A stretch of DNA of 47,502 nucleotides from Mesorhizobium sp. CA14 (GCF_020165195.1 NZ_JAIUHR010000036.1:1-47502), one strand, 5' to 3'. Counted from the first letter of the stretch, positions 25,193 through 33,509 are shown. Numbers and translations are program-made. The notes: a model not told the origin generated them from the letters alone.

Positions 25193-26161
25193 ATGACCGA
25201 TGCACCCGAACACGCCGTCCTCCAGCTCGCCGTGCTTGTCGGCAGCCTGCGCGCCCAGTCTTTCAGCCGCAAGATCGCCAAGGCGCTGGCCGCCCGCGCG
25301 CCGGATTCGGTGCGCTGCCGCTTCGTCGAGATCGGCGAGCTGCCGCTCTACAACGAGGATCTGGACGGCGACAGCCCGCCGGCGGCGTGGGCGACCTTCC
25401 GCGCGGCGATACGCGAATGCGACGCGGTGCTGTTCGTCACCCCGGAATACAACCGCTCGATCCCGGGCTGCCTGAAGAATGCACTCGATGTCGGCTCGCG
25501 TCCGTCGGGCAAGAGCGTGTTCAAGGGCCTGCCCGCCGGGGTCGTCAGCGTCAGCCCGGGCAAGATCGGCGCCTTCGGCTCCAACCAGGCGCTCCGGCAG
25601 ACCTTCGTCTTCCTCGACATGCCGGTGATGCAGCAGCCGGAGGCTTATATCGGCAATGTCGCGGAGCTGCTCGACGATAAGGGCGCCGTTACCAATGCCG
25701 ATACCGCAGCCTTCCTCGAGAATTTCATGGCCGGCCTGGAAAGCTGGATCAGGAGGGTGCATCCCGGCGGCTCGTCCTTCGATGCCTTCATGAAGCAGCG
25801 CGAGAAGATCGCCGAGGACTATGTCAACGGCGATCCCACCTCGCTGAAGGCGATCGTCACCCATGCCGGGCCGGCGACGTTTTTTTCGCCGCGCGGCGAC
25901 CATCTCGAAGGCGCCGAGGCGGTAGCGGGCCGGTACGAACGCGACGCGGCAGGCTTCCACAAGGGCGGCAGCACCGACCTCGAGGTGCTGCAGGCTTCGG
26001 CAAGCGGCGATCTGGCCTTCTGGACCGGCTTGCAGCATGCCAAGACGCGCATGGGCAGGAACGGGGAGCCGACCGAGATGACTTTGCGGGTGACGGAAGT
26101 GTTCCGACTGGAGGACGGCGGGTTCAAGCTGGTGCATCGCCACGCCGACCCGGTTCATTAG
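25193..26161 (+). CDS. NADPH-dependent FMN reductase fused to a SnoaL-like domain
   Basis: The 322-residue protein joins two folds. Residues 8-185 are a flavodoxin-like FMN reductase, with AVLVGSLRAQSFSRKIA (FMN phosphate loop), ELPLYNEDLDGD and VTPEYNRSIPGCLKNALD. Residues ~200-322 match a SnoaL/DUF4440 cone fold (YVNGDPTSLKAIV, HLEGAEAVAGRYERD, LQHAKTRM and TEVFRLEDGGFKLVHRHADP). The first part reduces FMN with NAD(P)H; the second usually binds a small hydrophobic molecule. A flavin monooxygenase gene follows 115 bases later, so a linked reductase-oxygenase role is possible. The Shine-Dalgarno before ATG 25193 is weak, but homology starts there. The fusion could be checked as unusual. Confidence 0.78.
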   Translation: MTDAPEHAVLQLAVLVGSLRAQSFSRKIAKALAARAPDSVRCRFVEIGELPLYNEDLDGDSPPAAWATFRAAIRECDAVLFVTPEYNRSIPGCLKNALDVGSRPSGKSVFKGLPAGVVSVSPGKIGAFGSNQALRQTFVFLDMPVMQQPEAYIGNVAELLDDKGAVTNADTAAFLENFMAGLESWIRRVHPGGSSFDAFMKQREKIAEDYVNGDPTSLKAIVTHAGPATFFSPRGDHLEGAEAVAGRYERDAAGFHKGGSTDLEVLQASASGDLAFWTGLQHAKTRMGRNGEPTEMTLRVTEVFRLEDGGFKLVHRHADPVH

Positions 26162-26276
26162 CCGGCGCTTGTACCAATCCGCGACACAATGCCGGAGGTT
26201 TTTGCAACAGCCACCTATTCCTTTTGGCGGGTGGGCGGCATATGTCAGATACAGGATCATGCCACTTGAAGGCATG

Positions 26277-27479
26277 ATGACGGCGATAAAGACACGAATG
26301 GGCGCGGAAGCGAAAGCCTTGCCGTCGGGGGTCGGCGAGCCAGCGATACTGGACGGAGCGATTGTCATCGGCGCGGGCGCCGCGGGGCTTGCCGCCGCGC
26401 ATGCGCTGGCCAGGGCCGGCGTGACGGTGCAAATCCTGGAACGCGAGCCGCGGCTGGCCGAGCCCTGGCATCGCCGCCACGACAATCTGCATCTCAACAC
26501 GCATCGCGACCTCTCCTCATTGCCCGGCGTTTCCTATCCGGCAGGAACGCCGGCTTTTCCGCATCGCAGCGCCGTCATCCGTCATCTCAATGATTTCGCC
26601 GAAACGCACCGCCTGCCGATCGCCTTCGGTGTCAAGGTCGAGGAAATCGAATTCCGTGGCGACCACTGGCTGCTGCGGACAAGCGCGGGCCTGAAGGCGG
26701 CACGGTATGTGGTGATCGCCACCGGACGCGACCGGCAACCCTTCATTCCGGCCTGGAAGGGCATGGAGGATTTTTCCGGATCGATCATCCACTCGGCCGA
26801 GTTCGGCAAGGCGAGCGACTATGCCGGCAAGAAGGTGCTGGTGGTCGGCGCCGGCAATTCAGGCTTCGACGCGCTCAACCATCTTTCCCACGTCGAGACG
26901 GGCCAGATGTGGCTTGCGGCGCGCAACGGACCTTCGCTGCTGCCCAAACGCATCGGCAAGATCGCCGTGCACCGCATATCGCCGCTCATGGCCAGCCTGC
27001 CGACAAGGCTCGCGGACGCGGTGATGGCGGCAACGCAGCGCCTGGTGTTCGGCGACTTGACCAAATACGGCCTGCCCCCTGCCCCGGCGGGCGGCGCCAG
27101 CCGGCTCGGCTCCGACTATGCGGCGATCGCCGCCGACGACGGCGCGGTCGACGCTATCAAGGCCGGGCGCATCATCGTGGTGCCGCAACTGCGCGAATTC
27201 AGGCGCGACGGCGTCATGCTGGAGGACGGCCAGACGATCGCGCCCGACATCGTCATTGCCGCCACGGGCTACCGTACCGGGCTGGAGACGATGCTGGGCC
27301 GACTCGGCGTGCTCGACGCCAAGGGCGTGCCGCTGTTCAATGGCGCCGCGAACGATCCGAAGCTGCCCGGACTCTGGTTCACCGGCATGCGCCCGAGCAT
27401 TCGCGGCTGCTTTGCCAATGCAAGAATCCAGGCCACGGCGATCGCCAGGAAAATCGCCGGCCTGAAGCGCCAGAGCTGA
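26277..27479 (+). CDS. YUC/CzcO-like flavin-dependent monooxygenase
   Basis: The 400-residue enzyme has two dinucleotide-binding motifs: GAIVIGAGAAGLAAAHAL near residue 25 for FAD and VLVVGAGNSGFDAL near residue 190 for NADPH. Between them lies the FMO-type segment (FSGSIIHSAEF). VIAATGYRTGLE occurs near residue 325. Class B flavin monooxygenases of this kind hydroxylate amines or sulfur compounds, or convert indole-pyruvate to auxin (YUC). Which one applies is unknown. I preferred ATG 26277, with GAAGG four bases upstream; ATG 26259 and 26274 are alternatives. It follows the FMN reductase fusion on the same strand and is probably co-transcribed. Confidence 0.8.
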   Translation: MTAIKTRMGAEAKALPSGVGEPAILDGAIVIGAGAAGLAAAHALARAGVTVQILEREPRLAEPWHRRHDNLHLNTHRDLSSLPGVSYPAGTPAFPHRSAVIRHLNDFAETHRLPIAFGVKVEEIEFRGDHWLLRTSAGLKAARYVVIATGRDRQPFIPAWKGMEDFSGSIIHSAEFGKASDYAGKKVLVVGAGNSGFDALNHLSHVETGQMWLAARNGPSLLPKRIGKIAVHRISPLMASLPTRLADAVMAATQRLVFGDLTKYGLPPAPAGGASRLGSDYAAIAADDGAVDAIKAGRIIVVPQLREFRRDGVMLEDGQTIAPDIVIAATGYRTGLETMLGRLGVLDAKGVPLFNGAANDPKLPGLWFTGMRPSIRGCFANARIQATAIARKIAGLKRQS

Positions 27480-27694
27480 TCGGTTATTTTGCATAAAGGC
27501 CGCGAAGGCATCGGCGGAGGCGGCAAGGCCTTCAAGCGCCGCTTGCAGCCACGCCTTGCGGGTCACCGTGGCGATCCGGGCACCGTCGTCGAAACCGAGG
27601 GCTGGCGCTCTTCACACTGCGGCATCGATCCGGGTCGGGCCTGCCGTTTTTGTGTTGCCTTCCGGGCGCCCGCCCCCTATACGCCGCGGGACGT

Positions 27695-27771
27695 CGGAGT
27701 GTAGCGCAGCCTGGTAGCGCACCTGATTTGGGATCAGGGGGTCGCGTGTTCGAATCACGCCACTCCGACCA
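27695..27771 (+). tRNA. tRNA-Pro (anticodon TGG)
   Basis: A complete 77-base cloverleaf: acceptor CGGAGTG/CACTCCG, D-stem GCGC/GCGC, anticodon stem CCTGA/TCAGG around TTTGGGA (anticodon TGG), T-stem GCGTG/CACGC with TTCGAAT, and an encoded CCA at the end. All stems pair fully. Confidence 0.96.
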
Positions 27772-27840
27772 TCGCCTCTTCCCCAAAAAAACCCAGGCCG
27801 GCGGCGCGGCCCCGTGAGCCCTGCCGGAGGGGCACGTATC

Positions 27841-28335
27841 GTGACAGCCGTGGTCGTGGCGATCCTCGACAGGGACAATTGGGACGCCAACACCGACGTC
27901 ATCGTCGTCGTGGATGTCGCCAGGCGGCGGCTGACATGGGTGCCGCGAGACTTGTGGTCTCCCCTCATAAGCGACCCCATCAATGCGGCTTTCGCCATCG
28001 GTGGCGGAAGCTTGCTGCTCGATGCGCTAGCGGGACTGGGATTTACGGCGCAGAGCGCAATCTGCCTCTGGCGCGGCGCGAGCGAAGCCGCGCTTGCCGA
28101 AGCCAGCGTCAGTGTGCCGATCCCCGCGCCGCTTGATTTCTGGTAGCGGATCACGGGCGAGGATCCGTTGCCGCTGCTTGTTCGCATCTCGGCCAGTTGG
28201 TGCATGCAGGTGCACGACTGGGTGGATGACGCCGTCATCGACGGCAAGAAGGTCCTGGTCCCGCGCAAGCCGAAGCCGTGGTGGCGGCGGCAATTACGCC
28301 GGCTGCGGGACAGGCTCAGGGAGAACCGGCCCTAG
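27841..28335 (+). pseudogene. LCP-like (LytR-CpsA-Psr) gene with an in-frame TAG
   Basis: The first 101 codons read like an LCP domain: DVIVVVDVARRRLTWVPRDL (the strand and the PRD motif), INAAFAIGGGSLLLDALAG, and ASVSVPIPAPLDFW. TAG at 28144-28146 then stops the frame right after DFW. The same frame continues for 62 more codons with strong G/C bias in third positions and ends at a second TAG (28333-28335), which suggests a once longer gene. LCP enzymes attach glycopolymers to the cell wall, but this one lacks a membrane anchor. GTG 27841 is the likely start (GGAGG ten bases upstream); GTG 27814 is possible. A functional short protein of 101 residues cannot be ruled out. Confidence 0.5.
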
Positions 28336-28350
28336 CCATTTCCGGATCGC

Positions 28351-28734
28351 TCAAATCGCGCCCTCGACATCGGTTTTGGAGAAATCCTCGCCGACATAGA
28401 GAAGCCGGCAGGCCCGGTCCTTTGCCACCTCATAAGCAAAGCAGTCGCCGAAGTTGAGCGCCGCGGCGTGCATGCCTTTGCCCCATCGCGCGTAAGCCTC
28501 GGCAACGCGCCGAGCCGCGCCTTCCGTGACCGGCGTAATCTCGAAGCCGAGCCCGTCGAGCAGGGATTGCACCTCCTCAGCCACGCCGCGTCGTGCGGCG
28601 ACAATAAGGAGCTCGGCTACGGTTCCGGCCGATATCAGAAGTTCGTCTTCCGTTTCGAGCGCAGCGATACAGGCGTCCGCCGCCGGCTCGTCGAGGGCGA
28701 TGGCCATCAAGGCCGAGGCATCGACCGCGATCAT
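28351..28734 (-). CDS. vapC: VapC-family PIN-domain toxin
   Basis: The 127-residue protein is a PIN-domain ribonuclease. The acidic site is complete: Asp5 in MIAVDASAL, Glu41 in TVAELL, Asp97 in NFGDCFAYE, and Asp117 in GEDFSKTD. VapC toxins cut tRNA or rRNA and are held in check by their VapB partner. Its ATG overlaps the antitoxin stop by four bases (ATGA), so translation is coupled. It converges on the LCP-like pseudogene, 15 bases apart. Confidence 0.9.
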   Translation of the reverse strand: MIAVDASALMAIALDEPAADACIAALETEDELLISAGTVAELLIVAARRGVAEEVQSLLDGLGFEITPVTEGAARRVAEAYARWGKGMHAAALNFGDCFAYEVAKDRACRLLYVGEDFSKTDVEGAI

Positions 28735-28988
28735 TCCGGCAGGCCGTCATCGTCATAGAGGAAATCCTGGCTGCGTGCCGCAGGCGGGCCGGCACTGGCT
28801 TTCGCCGCGCCGGAGGCCCGGACGGCCTGCAGCAGGCTCCGGCGGTGCTTCCGGTCCGGCACGGACCGTACCGGGACGAGACGCACGGCCGCGTGACCGT
28901 GGCGGGTCAGGATAATCTCATCTCCAGCCTCGGCCCGCCTCACCAGTTCGGTCAATTGCCCCTTGGCGTCTGTCACGGATATCTGCAT
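28731..28988 (-). CDS. vapB: Phd/YefM-fold antitoxin for VapC
   Basis: The 85-residue antitoxin has a Phd/YefM-type DNA-binding N-terminus (MQISVTDAKGQLTELVRRAE, GDEIILTRHGHAAVRLVP). An unstructured C-terminal tail ends QDFLYDDDGLPE, where the toxin would be wrapped. AGAGG lies five bases before the ATG. The upstream DNA carries two inverted repeats (28998-29044), the usual autoregulatory operators. VapB is the customary name for the partner of VapC, although the fold is Phd-like. Confidence 0.88.
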   Translation of the reverse strand: MQISVTDAKGQLTELVRRAEAGDEIILTRHGHAAVRLVPVRSVPDRKHRRSLLQAVRASGAAKASAGPPAARSQDFLYDDDGLPE

Positions 28989-28997
28989 GACAACCTC

Positions 28998-29044
28998 TAA
29001 TGGACCACGATTTGGCCCATTAAATTAGACCATTTGATGGTCTA
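28998..29044. promoter_or_regulatory. Operator repeats of the VapBC pair
   Basis: TAGACCAT-TTG-ATGGTCTA at 29026-29044 is a perfect inverted repeat with 8-bp arms. TAATGG (28998-29003) and CCATTA (29017-29022) form a second, wider one. Both sit within 60 bases upstream of the antitoxin start, where TA complexes bind to repress themselves. The surrounding sequence is A+T-rich and suits a promoter. Confidence 0.6.
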
Positions 29045-29348
29045 GCTCAACGCCGCACTTTCGACACGCCGCACCTCGGAGGAACGGTAAACCCGCCGGG
29101 CGAGAACCCCAACACCTCGAGCCCGGCGAGCCTACAACCCGATCTGGAACGCGACCGGGACCGGGATCAACCGGCGACGGCTGCGTCGCAAGAGACATGC
29201 CTGAAAGGATTGTTCCGAAACGGGACGGCTAAGGAGCATGGTCCACGATTGAACACGTAAACGCCTGCCGTGGGCTCCAATAGTCCCTCGCTTCCAACTT
29301 CGTCGCCGGTCTAAACTTTGGGGAATTTCCATACCTGTTGTCGAGGCG
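29045..29348. other. Gene-free stretch after the VapBC operator
   Basis: About 300 bases with no supported gene. It must hold the promoter of the small plus-strand membrane gene, but no clear box stands out. Confidence 0.35.
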
Positions 29349-29594
29349 GTGCTGTCGCTGATCGGCCCAGCCTATTTAGTCTATTACGGCTTCGCGGTTC
29401 CGGTCATGGTGGTCTGGGCAGTTCTGTGTGCTGCCCTGTGGGTTTGGAACAATCGGCCGAGCAAGAGACAGGGCGGCGTCGCGCGGTCGCGGCCCGCCGG
29501 GCTGATGTTCTTCTGCCTTGTCGCCACCGGCTATGTCTCGGCGCACACCGGAGTCTGTCTTTTGGCCCGCCATCTTGCCGAGCTTTGGGCGTAA
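29349..29594 (+). CDS. Small membrane protein with two or three helices
   Basis: The 81-residue frame has a hydrophobic start (LSLIGPAYLVYYGFAVPVMVV then WAVLCAALWVW), a basic loop (NNRPSKRQGGVARSR), and a second hydrophobic region (GLMFFCLVATGYVSAHTGV). No family is recognised. GTG 29349 is the only plausible start; GAGG lies three bases before it, closer than ideal. It is convergent with hdaA, whose stop is 21 bases away. The membrane character and the clean loop support a real protein, but start and function are uncertain. Confidence 0.5.
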   Translation: MLSLIGPAYLVYYGFAVPVMVVWAVLCAALWVWNNRPSKRQGGVARSRPAGLMFFCLVATGYVSAHTGVCLLARHLAELWA

Positions 29595-29615
29595 CCGCCT
29601 ACCCCCTCTCGATGG

Positions 29616-30320
29616 CTAGATATCGAACTCGCCCTGCCCTTCGTCCATGGCGCTGACCGTCTCGGCAGCCAAAGCGCGGGTGATCGGCGTCTTGCGTTCG
29701 AGCGCGGCGCGGTCGAGGCGTTCGACGACGTGCATGGCGGTGCCGAGCGAGCGCTCGATGCGGCGCACCAGATATTGCACCACATGCGGCTCGACCTCTA
29801 CCTGACGGTCGGCGAAGAGCTTTGTGAGCACGCCGGCGAGCAGCAGGTCGTCGGGCTCGTGGATCTCGATCGTCGCCGCCGCCTTCAATCGCGAAACGAG
29901 GTCCGGCAGCGCGACGCGCCAGGCCGAGGGAAAACGCCGCGCGGTGAGCAGCAGCGTCGAGCCCGCGCCGCGCACGGCGTTGATTAGGTGGAACAGGCCC
30001 GGCTCGTCGATCGCCGCCTTGTCGATGTCGTCGACGAGCACCGGCCTGCTGCCGACACCGGCAATGTGCTCGCCAATCCGGCCGGGATCAACGCTGACGG
30101 CGTTCGCCCTATCCTGCCAGATGCGAGCGAGATGCGTCTTGCCGGAGCCGGGCGGTCCGGCCAGCACGACCACCGGCGACGGCCAGTCCGGCCAGCGGTC
30201 GATCAGCGATGCCGCTTGCGCATTGGTACCCGAGACGACGAGCTCGTCGCGCGAATAGCCGGTGCCGTGGCCGAGATCGAGCGGCAGCTGGCGCGGTGAA
30301 TCTGCTGGCTGGGCAGCCAT
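29616..30320 (-). CDS. hdaA: DnaA regulatory inactivator HdaA
   Basis: The 234-residue protein is a DnaA-like AAA+ ATPase without the DNA-binding domain IV. QLPLDL at residues 11-16 is a sliding-clamp binding motif, GPPGSGKT near residue 55 is Walker A, and VLVDDIDK is Walker B. HdaA, bound to DnaN, stimulates hydrolysis of DnaA-ATP and prevents re-initiation. ATG 30320 follows the stop of the AI-2E gene after one base, so translation is coupled; longer readings run into that gene. The gene order phosphatidyltransferase-AI-2E-hdaA opposite purMN is, from memory, common in alphaproteobacteria. Confidence 0.9.
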   Translation of the reverse strand: MAAQPADSPRQLPLDLGHGTGYSRDELVVSGTNAQAASLIDRWPDWPSPVVVLAGPPGSGKTHLARIWQDRANAVSVDPGRIGEHIAGVGSRPVLVDDIDKAAIDEPGLFHLINAVRGAGSTLLLTARRFPSAWRVALPDLVSRLKAAATIEIHEPDDLLLAGVLTKLFADRQVEVEPHVVQYLVRRIERSLGTAMHVVERLDRAALERKTPITRALAAETVSAMDEGQGEFDI

Positions 30321-30321
30321 T

Positions 30322-31467
30322 TCAGCCCCGAGTCGAGCGGTGGCCGCCGCCGCGATCGGCCGGCAATGGCGGCGCAGGCTGAGTGCCGTTGCCCTTGTAA
30401 AGCGGCGATTCGAGATAGCGGCCGATGGCGAAGCGCACCAGCACGGCGATCGCCGCCGAGGCCGGCACGGCAATCAAAAGGCCAACGAAGCCGAACAGCG
30501 CGCCGAAGGCAAACAGCGCGAACATCAGCCATACCGGGTGCAGGCCGACGCTCTTTCCGACCAGCCGGGGCTGCAGGATGTTGCCCTCGATGAACTGGCC
30601 GACGAAGAACACGCAGGCGACAAGCAAGATCATCGTCCAGTCCGGCCAGAACTGGACGAAGGCGACGCCGACGGCGAGCACCAGCCCGGTCAGCGAGCCG
30701 ACATAGGGAATGAAGGAGATCAGCCCGGCGAAGAAGCCGATGAGAATGGCGAAGTTCAAGCCGGTCAGCGTCAGTCCCGTGGCGTACATGGCGCCGAGCA
30801 CCAGGCAGAGCGTGCCCTGCCCGCGCACGAAGCCGGCAGTGGCGGTGTTGATCTCGCGGGCGAGTGCTCTGACCGTCTCGACATAGTCGCGCGGCACCCA
30901 GCTGTCGACGACGGCCACCATGCGGTCCCAGTCGAGCAGCATGTAGAAGGCGACGACCGGGGTGACGACGAACAGGCTGACCACCGAAACCAGCGCCACG
31001 CCCGAGCTCCAGATCGAGGTGAAGACGGTGGTAAGCAGTCCGAAGCCGCTGGTGAGCAGCGAATTCAGCCCGTCGCGCAATCCTGCGGCGTTAACGCCAA
31101 AGCGCTGCTCCAGCCATTTCGGGTCGAAGCTGGTGATGAGCGATTGCAGGCGGGTGAGATATTCCGGCAGCTTGCGCGCGAAATCCGCCATCTGCGTGGC
31201 CAGCACCGGCACCAGGATGACGAAGGCCAGCACCACGACGACGATGAAGGCGATCAGGATCACCACCGTCGCCATAAGACGCGACAGGCCGAGCCGCTGC
31301 AGCCAGTCGGCAACCGGGTCGAGGAAATAGGCGAGCACCATGCCGGCCACGAACGGCAGGAGGATGCCTGAGAAGACATAGAGGAACAGAGCCAGCAGGA
31401 CCGCCGTCGCCAGCCAGAAGAAGACCTGACGGCGAAGCCCGCCCGAGCCGTCGTCAGCGGCGATCAC
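30322..31467 (-). CDS. AI-2E family transporter (PerM-like)
   Basis: This protein, about 381 residues, has the AI-2E/PerM layout: a first pair of helices (FFWLATAVLLALFLYVF, LLPFVAGMVLAYF), the DPVADWLQRLGLSR loop, a long amphipathic segment, and later helices with LNFAILIGFFAGLISFIPYVG and FIEGNILQPRLVGKSVGLHP, the family signature. Members export small signals or ions, though the true substrate is seldom known. I favour GTG 31467, which lies 13 bases after the phosphatidyltransferase stop. An earlier ATG at 31569 would overlap that gene by 89 bases and add 34 low-complexity residues. It is the middle gene of a three-gene operon. Confidence 0.83.
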   Translation of the reverse strand: MIAADDGSGGLRRQVFFWLATAVLLALFLYVFSGILLPFVAGMVLAYFLDPVADWLQRLGLSRLMATVVILIAFIVVVVLAFVILVPVLATQMADFARKLPEYLTRLQSLITSFDPKWLEQRFGVNAAGLRDGLNSLLTSGFGLLTTVFTSIWSSGVALVSVVSLFVVTPVVAFYMLLDWDRMVAVVDSWVPRDYVETVRALAREINTATAGFVRGQGTLCLVLGAMYATGLTLTGLNFAILIGFFAGLISFIPYVGSLTGLVLAVGVAFVQFWPDWTMILLVACVFFVGQFIEGNILQPRLVGKSVGLHPVWLMFALFAFGALFGFVGLLIAVPASAAIAVLVRFAIGRYLESPLYKGNGTQPAPPLPADRGGGHRSTRG

Positions 31468-31480
31468 CGCGCCGTCATTC

Positions 31481-32098
31481 TCAGGCGTCCGTGCTGGAGC
31501 CGCCCGACTTGCCGATGCCCGACTTGATGTCGCCGGTCTGGGAGTTGCTCGTTCGGGAGCCTTCGCCATAGCCGCTCATATGCCTTAGCCAAGCCACGAG
31601 ATAGGCTGCGGCCGAAGCCACGGTCAAGACCCCGGTCAGCAATATGAGCGCGGTTCGCAGCGGGCCCAGCTGCACCGAAAAGGCGAGTTCGCCCAGCACA
31701 ACCGCCGCCAGCACGATCTGCGCCGCGGTGTTGGCCTTCGATACGAGGAGCGGCTTCACCTCGACCGGATGGCTCATCACGCTGGACAAGAGCACGGCGC
31801 AGACGATCAGCCCGTCGCGCGAGACCATGGTTACCACCAGCCAGAGCGGCAGTTCGCCGGCAAAGCCCATGACGACGAAGACCGAGACCAGCAGGAGCTT
31901 GTCGGCGACCGGATCGAGATAGGCGCCGAGGCGGGAGGACTGGTTCCAGCGACGCGCGATGAAGCCGTCGACACCATCGGAAATGCCGGCGACGAGGAAT
32001 CCGGCGAAGGCCCAGCCCCAAAGCGACTGCAGCATGGCCAGCACCACGGCAGGCACGAGCAGCAGCCGCATGATCGTGATCATGTTGGGAAGGGTCAC
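31481..32098 (-). CDS. CDP-alcohol phosphatidyltransferase (PgsA-like)
   Basis: The 205-residue membrane enzyme carries the full CDP-alcohol motif DG(x2)AR(x8)G(x3)D(x3)D, seen as SDGVDGFIARRW... ending in GAYLDPVADK (about residues 40-65). Five or six helices surround it. Such enzymes swap CMP on CDP-diacylglycerol for an alcohol, as in phosphatidylglycerophosphate or cardiolipin synthesis; which lipid is made cannot be told. GTG 32098 is the chosen start (GGGA six bases upstream, then TLPNMITIMR, where homologues begin). The C-terminal tail is Ser/Gly/Thr-rich. It leads the operon with AI-2E and hdaA. Confidence 0.82.
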   Translation of the reverse strand: MTLPNMITIMRLLLVPAVVLAMLQSLWGWAFAGFLVAGISDGVDGFIARRWNQSSRLGAYLDPVADKLLLVSVFVVMGFAGELPLWLVVTMVSRDGLIVCAVLLSSVMSHPVEVKPLLVSKANTAAQIVLAAVVLGELAFSVQLGPLRTALILLTGVLTVASAAAYLVAWLRHMSGYGEGSRTSNSQTGDIKSGIGKSGGSSTDA

Positions 32099-32182
32099 GT
32101 GATGTCCCGTCGTGATTTTTGTTGGAGAATAGATGATGGAGATACGTAAATTGGGCAAGGGAGAAGCGGCGCTGAAGCTGCC

Positions 32183-32357
32183 GATCTCCCCCCTTGCGGG
32201 GGAGATGCCTGGCAAGGCAGAGGGGGGTGCTGTCCCTCGGCATCTCGGAGTTTTTCTTTCGCCGTGTCGGCAGAACCATTATCGACGCAGGTATTCCTTC
32301 ACACCCCCCTCTGCCCTGCCGGGCATCTCCCCCTCGAGGGCCCACAAGGGGGGAGAT
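32183..32357. repeat. Large imperfect inverted repeat between pgsA-like and purM
   Basis: The left arm (32183-32229) and right arm (32302-32357) are near-perfect reverse complements, for example GGGGGAGATGCC and GGCATCTCCCCC, and GAGGGGGGTG and CACCCCCCTC. About 70 bases lie between. The right arm has a short extra segment. This block recurs in Mesorhizobium genomes as a dispersed intergenic palindrome. It sits in the divergent promoter region, so it may also affect both operons. Confidence 0.7.
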
Positions 32358-32405
32358 TAGCGCTCGCGCCTTGCTCCCCGAAACCATTCATGCGAAGAGC
32401 CCGCA

Positions 32406-33509
32406 ATGACAAACAGGGACGAGCCGACGATGAGCAAGGGCGATAAGGCCAAGCGCAAGAACGGGCTCACCTATGCCGAGGCGGGTGTCGATATCGATGC
32501 CGGCAATCTGATGGTCGAGAAGATCAAGCCGCTGGTGCGCGCCACGCGCCGGCCGGGCGCCGATGGCGAGATCGGCGGCTTCGGCGGGCTGTTCGACCTG
32601 AAGGCCGCCGGCTTCACCGATCCGGTGCTGGTCGCCGCCAATGACGGCGTCGGCACCAAGCTCAAGATCGCCGTCGATTCCGGCAAGCACGACACGATCG
32701 GCATCGACCTCGTCGCGATGTGCGTCAACGACATCGTCGTGCAGGGCGCGGAGCCTTTGTTCTTCCTCGACTATTTCGCCACAGGCAAACTCGACCCCGA
32801 GCAGGGCGCGTCGATCGTCGGCGGCATCGCGCAGGGCTGCCGGCAGGCCGGCTGCGCGCTGATTGGCGGCGAGACCGCCGAGATGCCCGGCATGTATCAC
32901 GACAAGGACTATGACCTTGCGGGCTTCGCGGTGGGTGCGGCCGAGCGCGGGCAACTGCTGCCGACCGACGATATTGTAGAGGGCGACGTGCTGCTCGGCC
33001 TTGCTTCGTCCGGCCTGCACTCCAACGGCTTTTCGCTGGTGCGCCGGATCGTCGCCGCGAGCGGCCTCGGCTGGAGCGATCCGGCGCCGTTCAACGAAGA
33101 ACTCAGCCTCGCCGAGGCGCTGCTCGAGCCGACGCGCATCTATGTGAAGTCGATCCTTAAGGCGATCCGCAACACGCATGGCATCAAGGCGCTGGCCCAC
33201 ATCACCGGCGGCGGTTTCCCGGAAAACATCCCGCGCGTTTTGCCCAAGGATTTTTCCGCCGAGCTCGACCTCGAGGCAATCGACGTGCCGCCGGTGTTCT
33301 CGTGGCTGGCCAAGACCGGCGGGGTCGCGCCGGAAGAGATGATGCGCACCTTCAATTGCGGCATCGGCATGATCCTCGCGGTCGCCTCCGGCCAGGCGGC
33401 GCAGGTCGCGGCGGTGCTGCAGGAAGCCGGCGAGACGGTGACGCCGATCGGCCGCATCGTGCCGCGCCGCGACGCCGGCGTCATCTACAGGGGCTCGATC
33501 GGCCTATGA
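32406..33509 (+). CDS. purM: Phosphoribosylformylglycinamidine cyclo-ligase (AIR synthetase)
   Basis: The 367-residue enzyme catalyses the ATP-dependent closure of FGAM to AIR in purine synthesis. It is recognised by LTYAEAGVDIDAGN at the start, GVGTKLKIA, the nucleotide-binding GGETAEMPGMY near residue 155, and the C-terminal ITGGGFPENIPRVLP and FNCGIGM. ATG 32406 is used; ATG 32430 (MSKGDKAKRK) is an equally possible start. purN follows with a four-base overlap. It is divergent from the phosphatidyltransferase operon. No purine riboswitch was noticed upstream. Confidence 0.96.
   Translation: MTNRDEPTMSKGDKAKRKNGLTYAEAGVDIDAGNLMVEKIKPLVRATRRPGADGEIGGFGGLFDLKAAGFTDPVLVAANDGVGTKLKIAVDSGKHDTIGIDLVAMCVNDIVVQGAEPLFFLDYFATGKLDPEQGASIVGGIAQGCRQAGCALIGGETAEMPGMYHDKDYDLAGFAVGAAERGQLLPTDDIVEGDVLLGLASSGLHSNGFSLVRRIVAASGLGWSDPAPFNEELSLAEALLEPTRIYVKSILKAIRNTHGIKALAHITGGGFPENIPRVLPKDFSAELDLEAIDVPPVFSWLAKTGGVAPEEMMRTFNCGIGMILAVASGQAAQVAAVLQEAGETVTPIGRIVPRRDAGVIYRGSIGL

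Noticed and set aside
24665..26500. 611-codon open frame on the minus strand
   Set aside because: It overlaps the NDUFS4-like gene in another frame and lies opposite the FMN reductase fusion and start of the monooxygenase; no family pattern is visible.
27480..27612. Protein-like minus-strand frame after the flavin monooxygenase (RKAWLQAALEGLAASADAF)
   Set aside because: It looks coding-like for about 40 codons, but has no start with a ribosome site and runs into the shadow of the monooxygenase; too little to call.
30262..31371. 369-codon plus-strand frame opposite the AI-2E transporter
   Set aside because: Rich in Asp, His, Gln and Glu, as expected for the reverse complement of membrane-helix codons; no homology by eye.
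33302..33505. Upstream extension of purN into purM
   Set aside because: The ATGA overlap at 33506 and the family start MSRKRTVVLISGRG make the shorter form clear.
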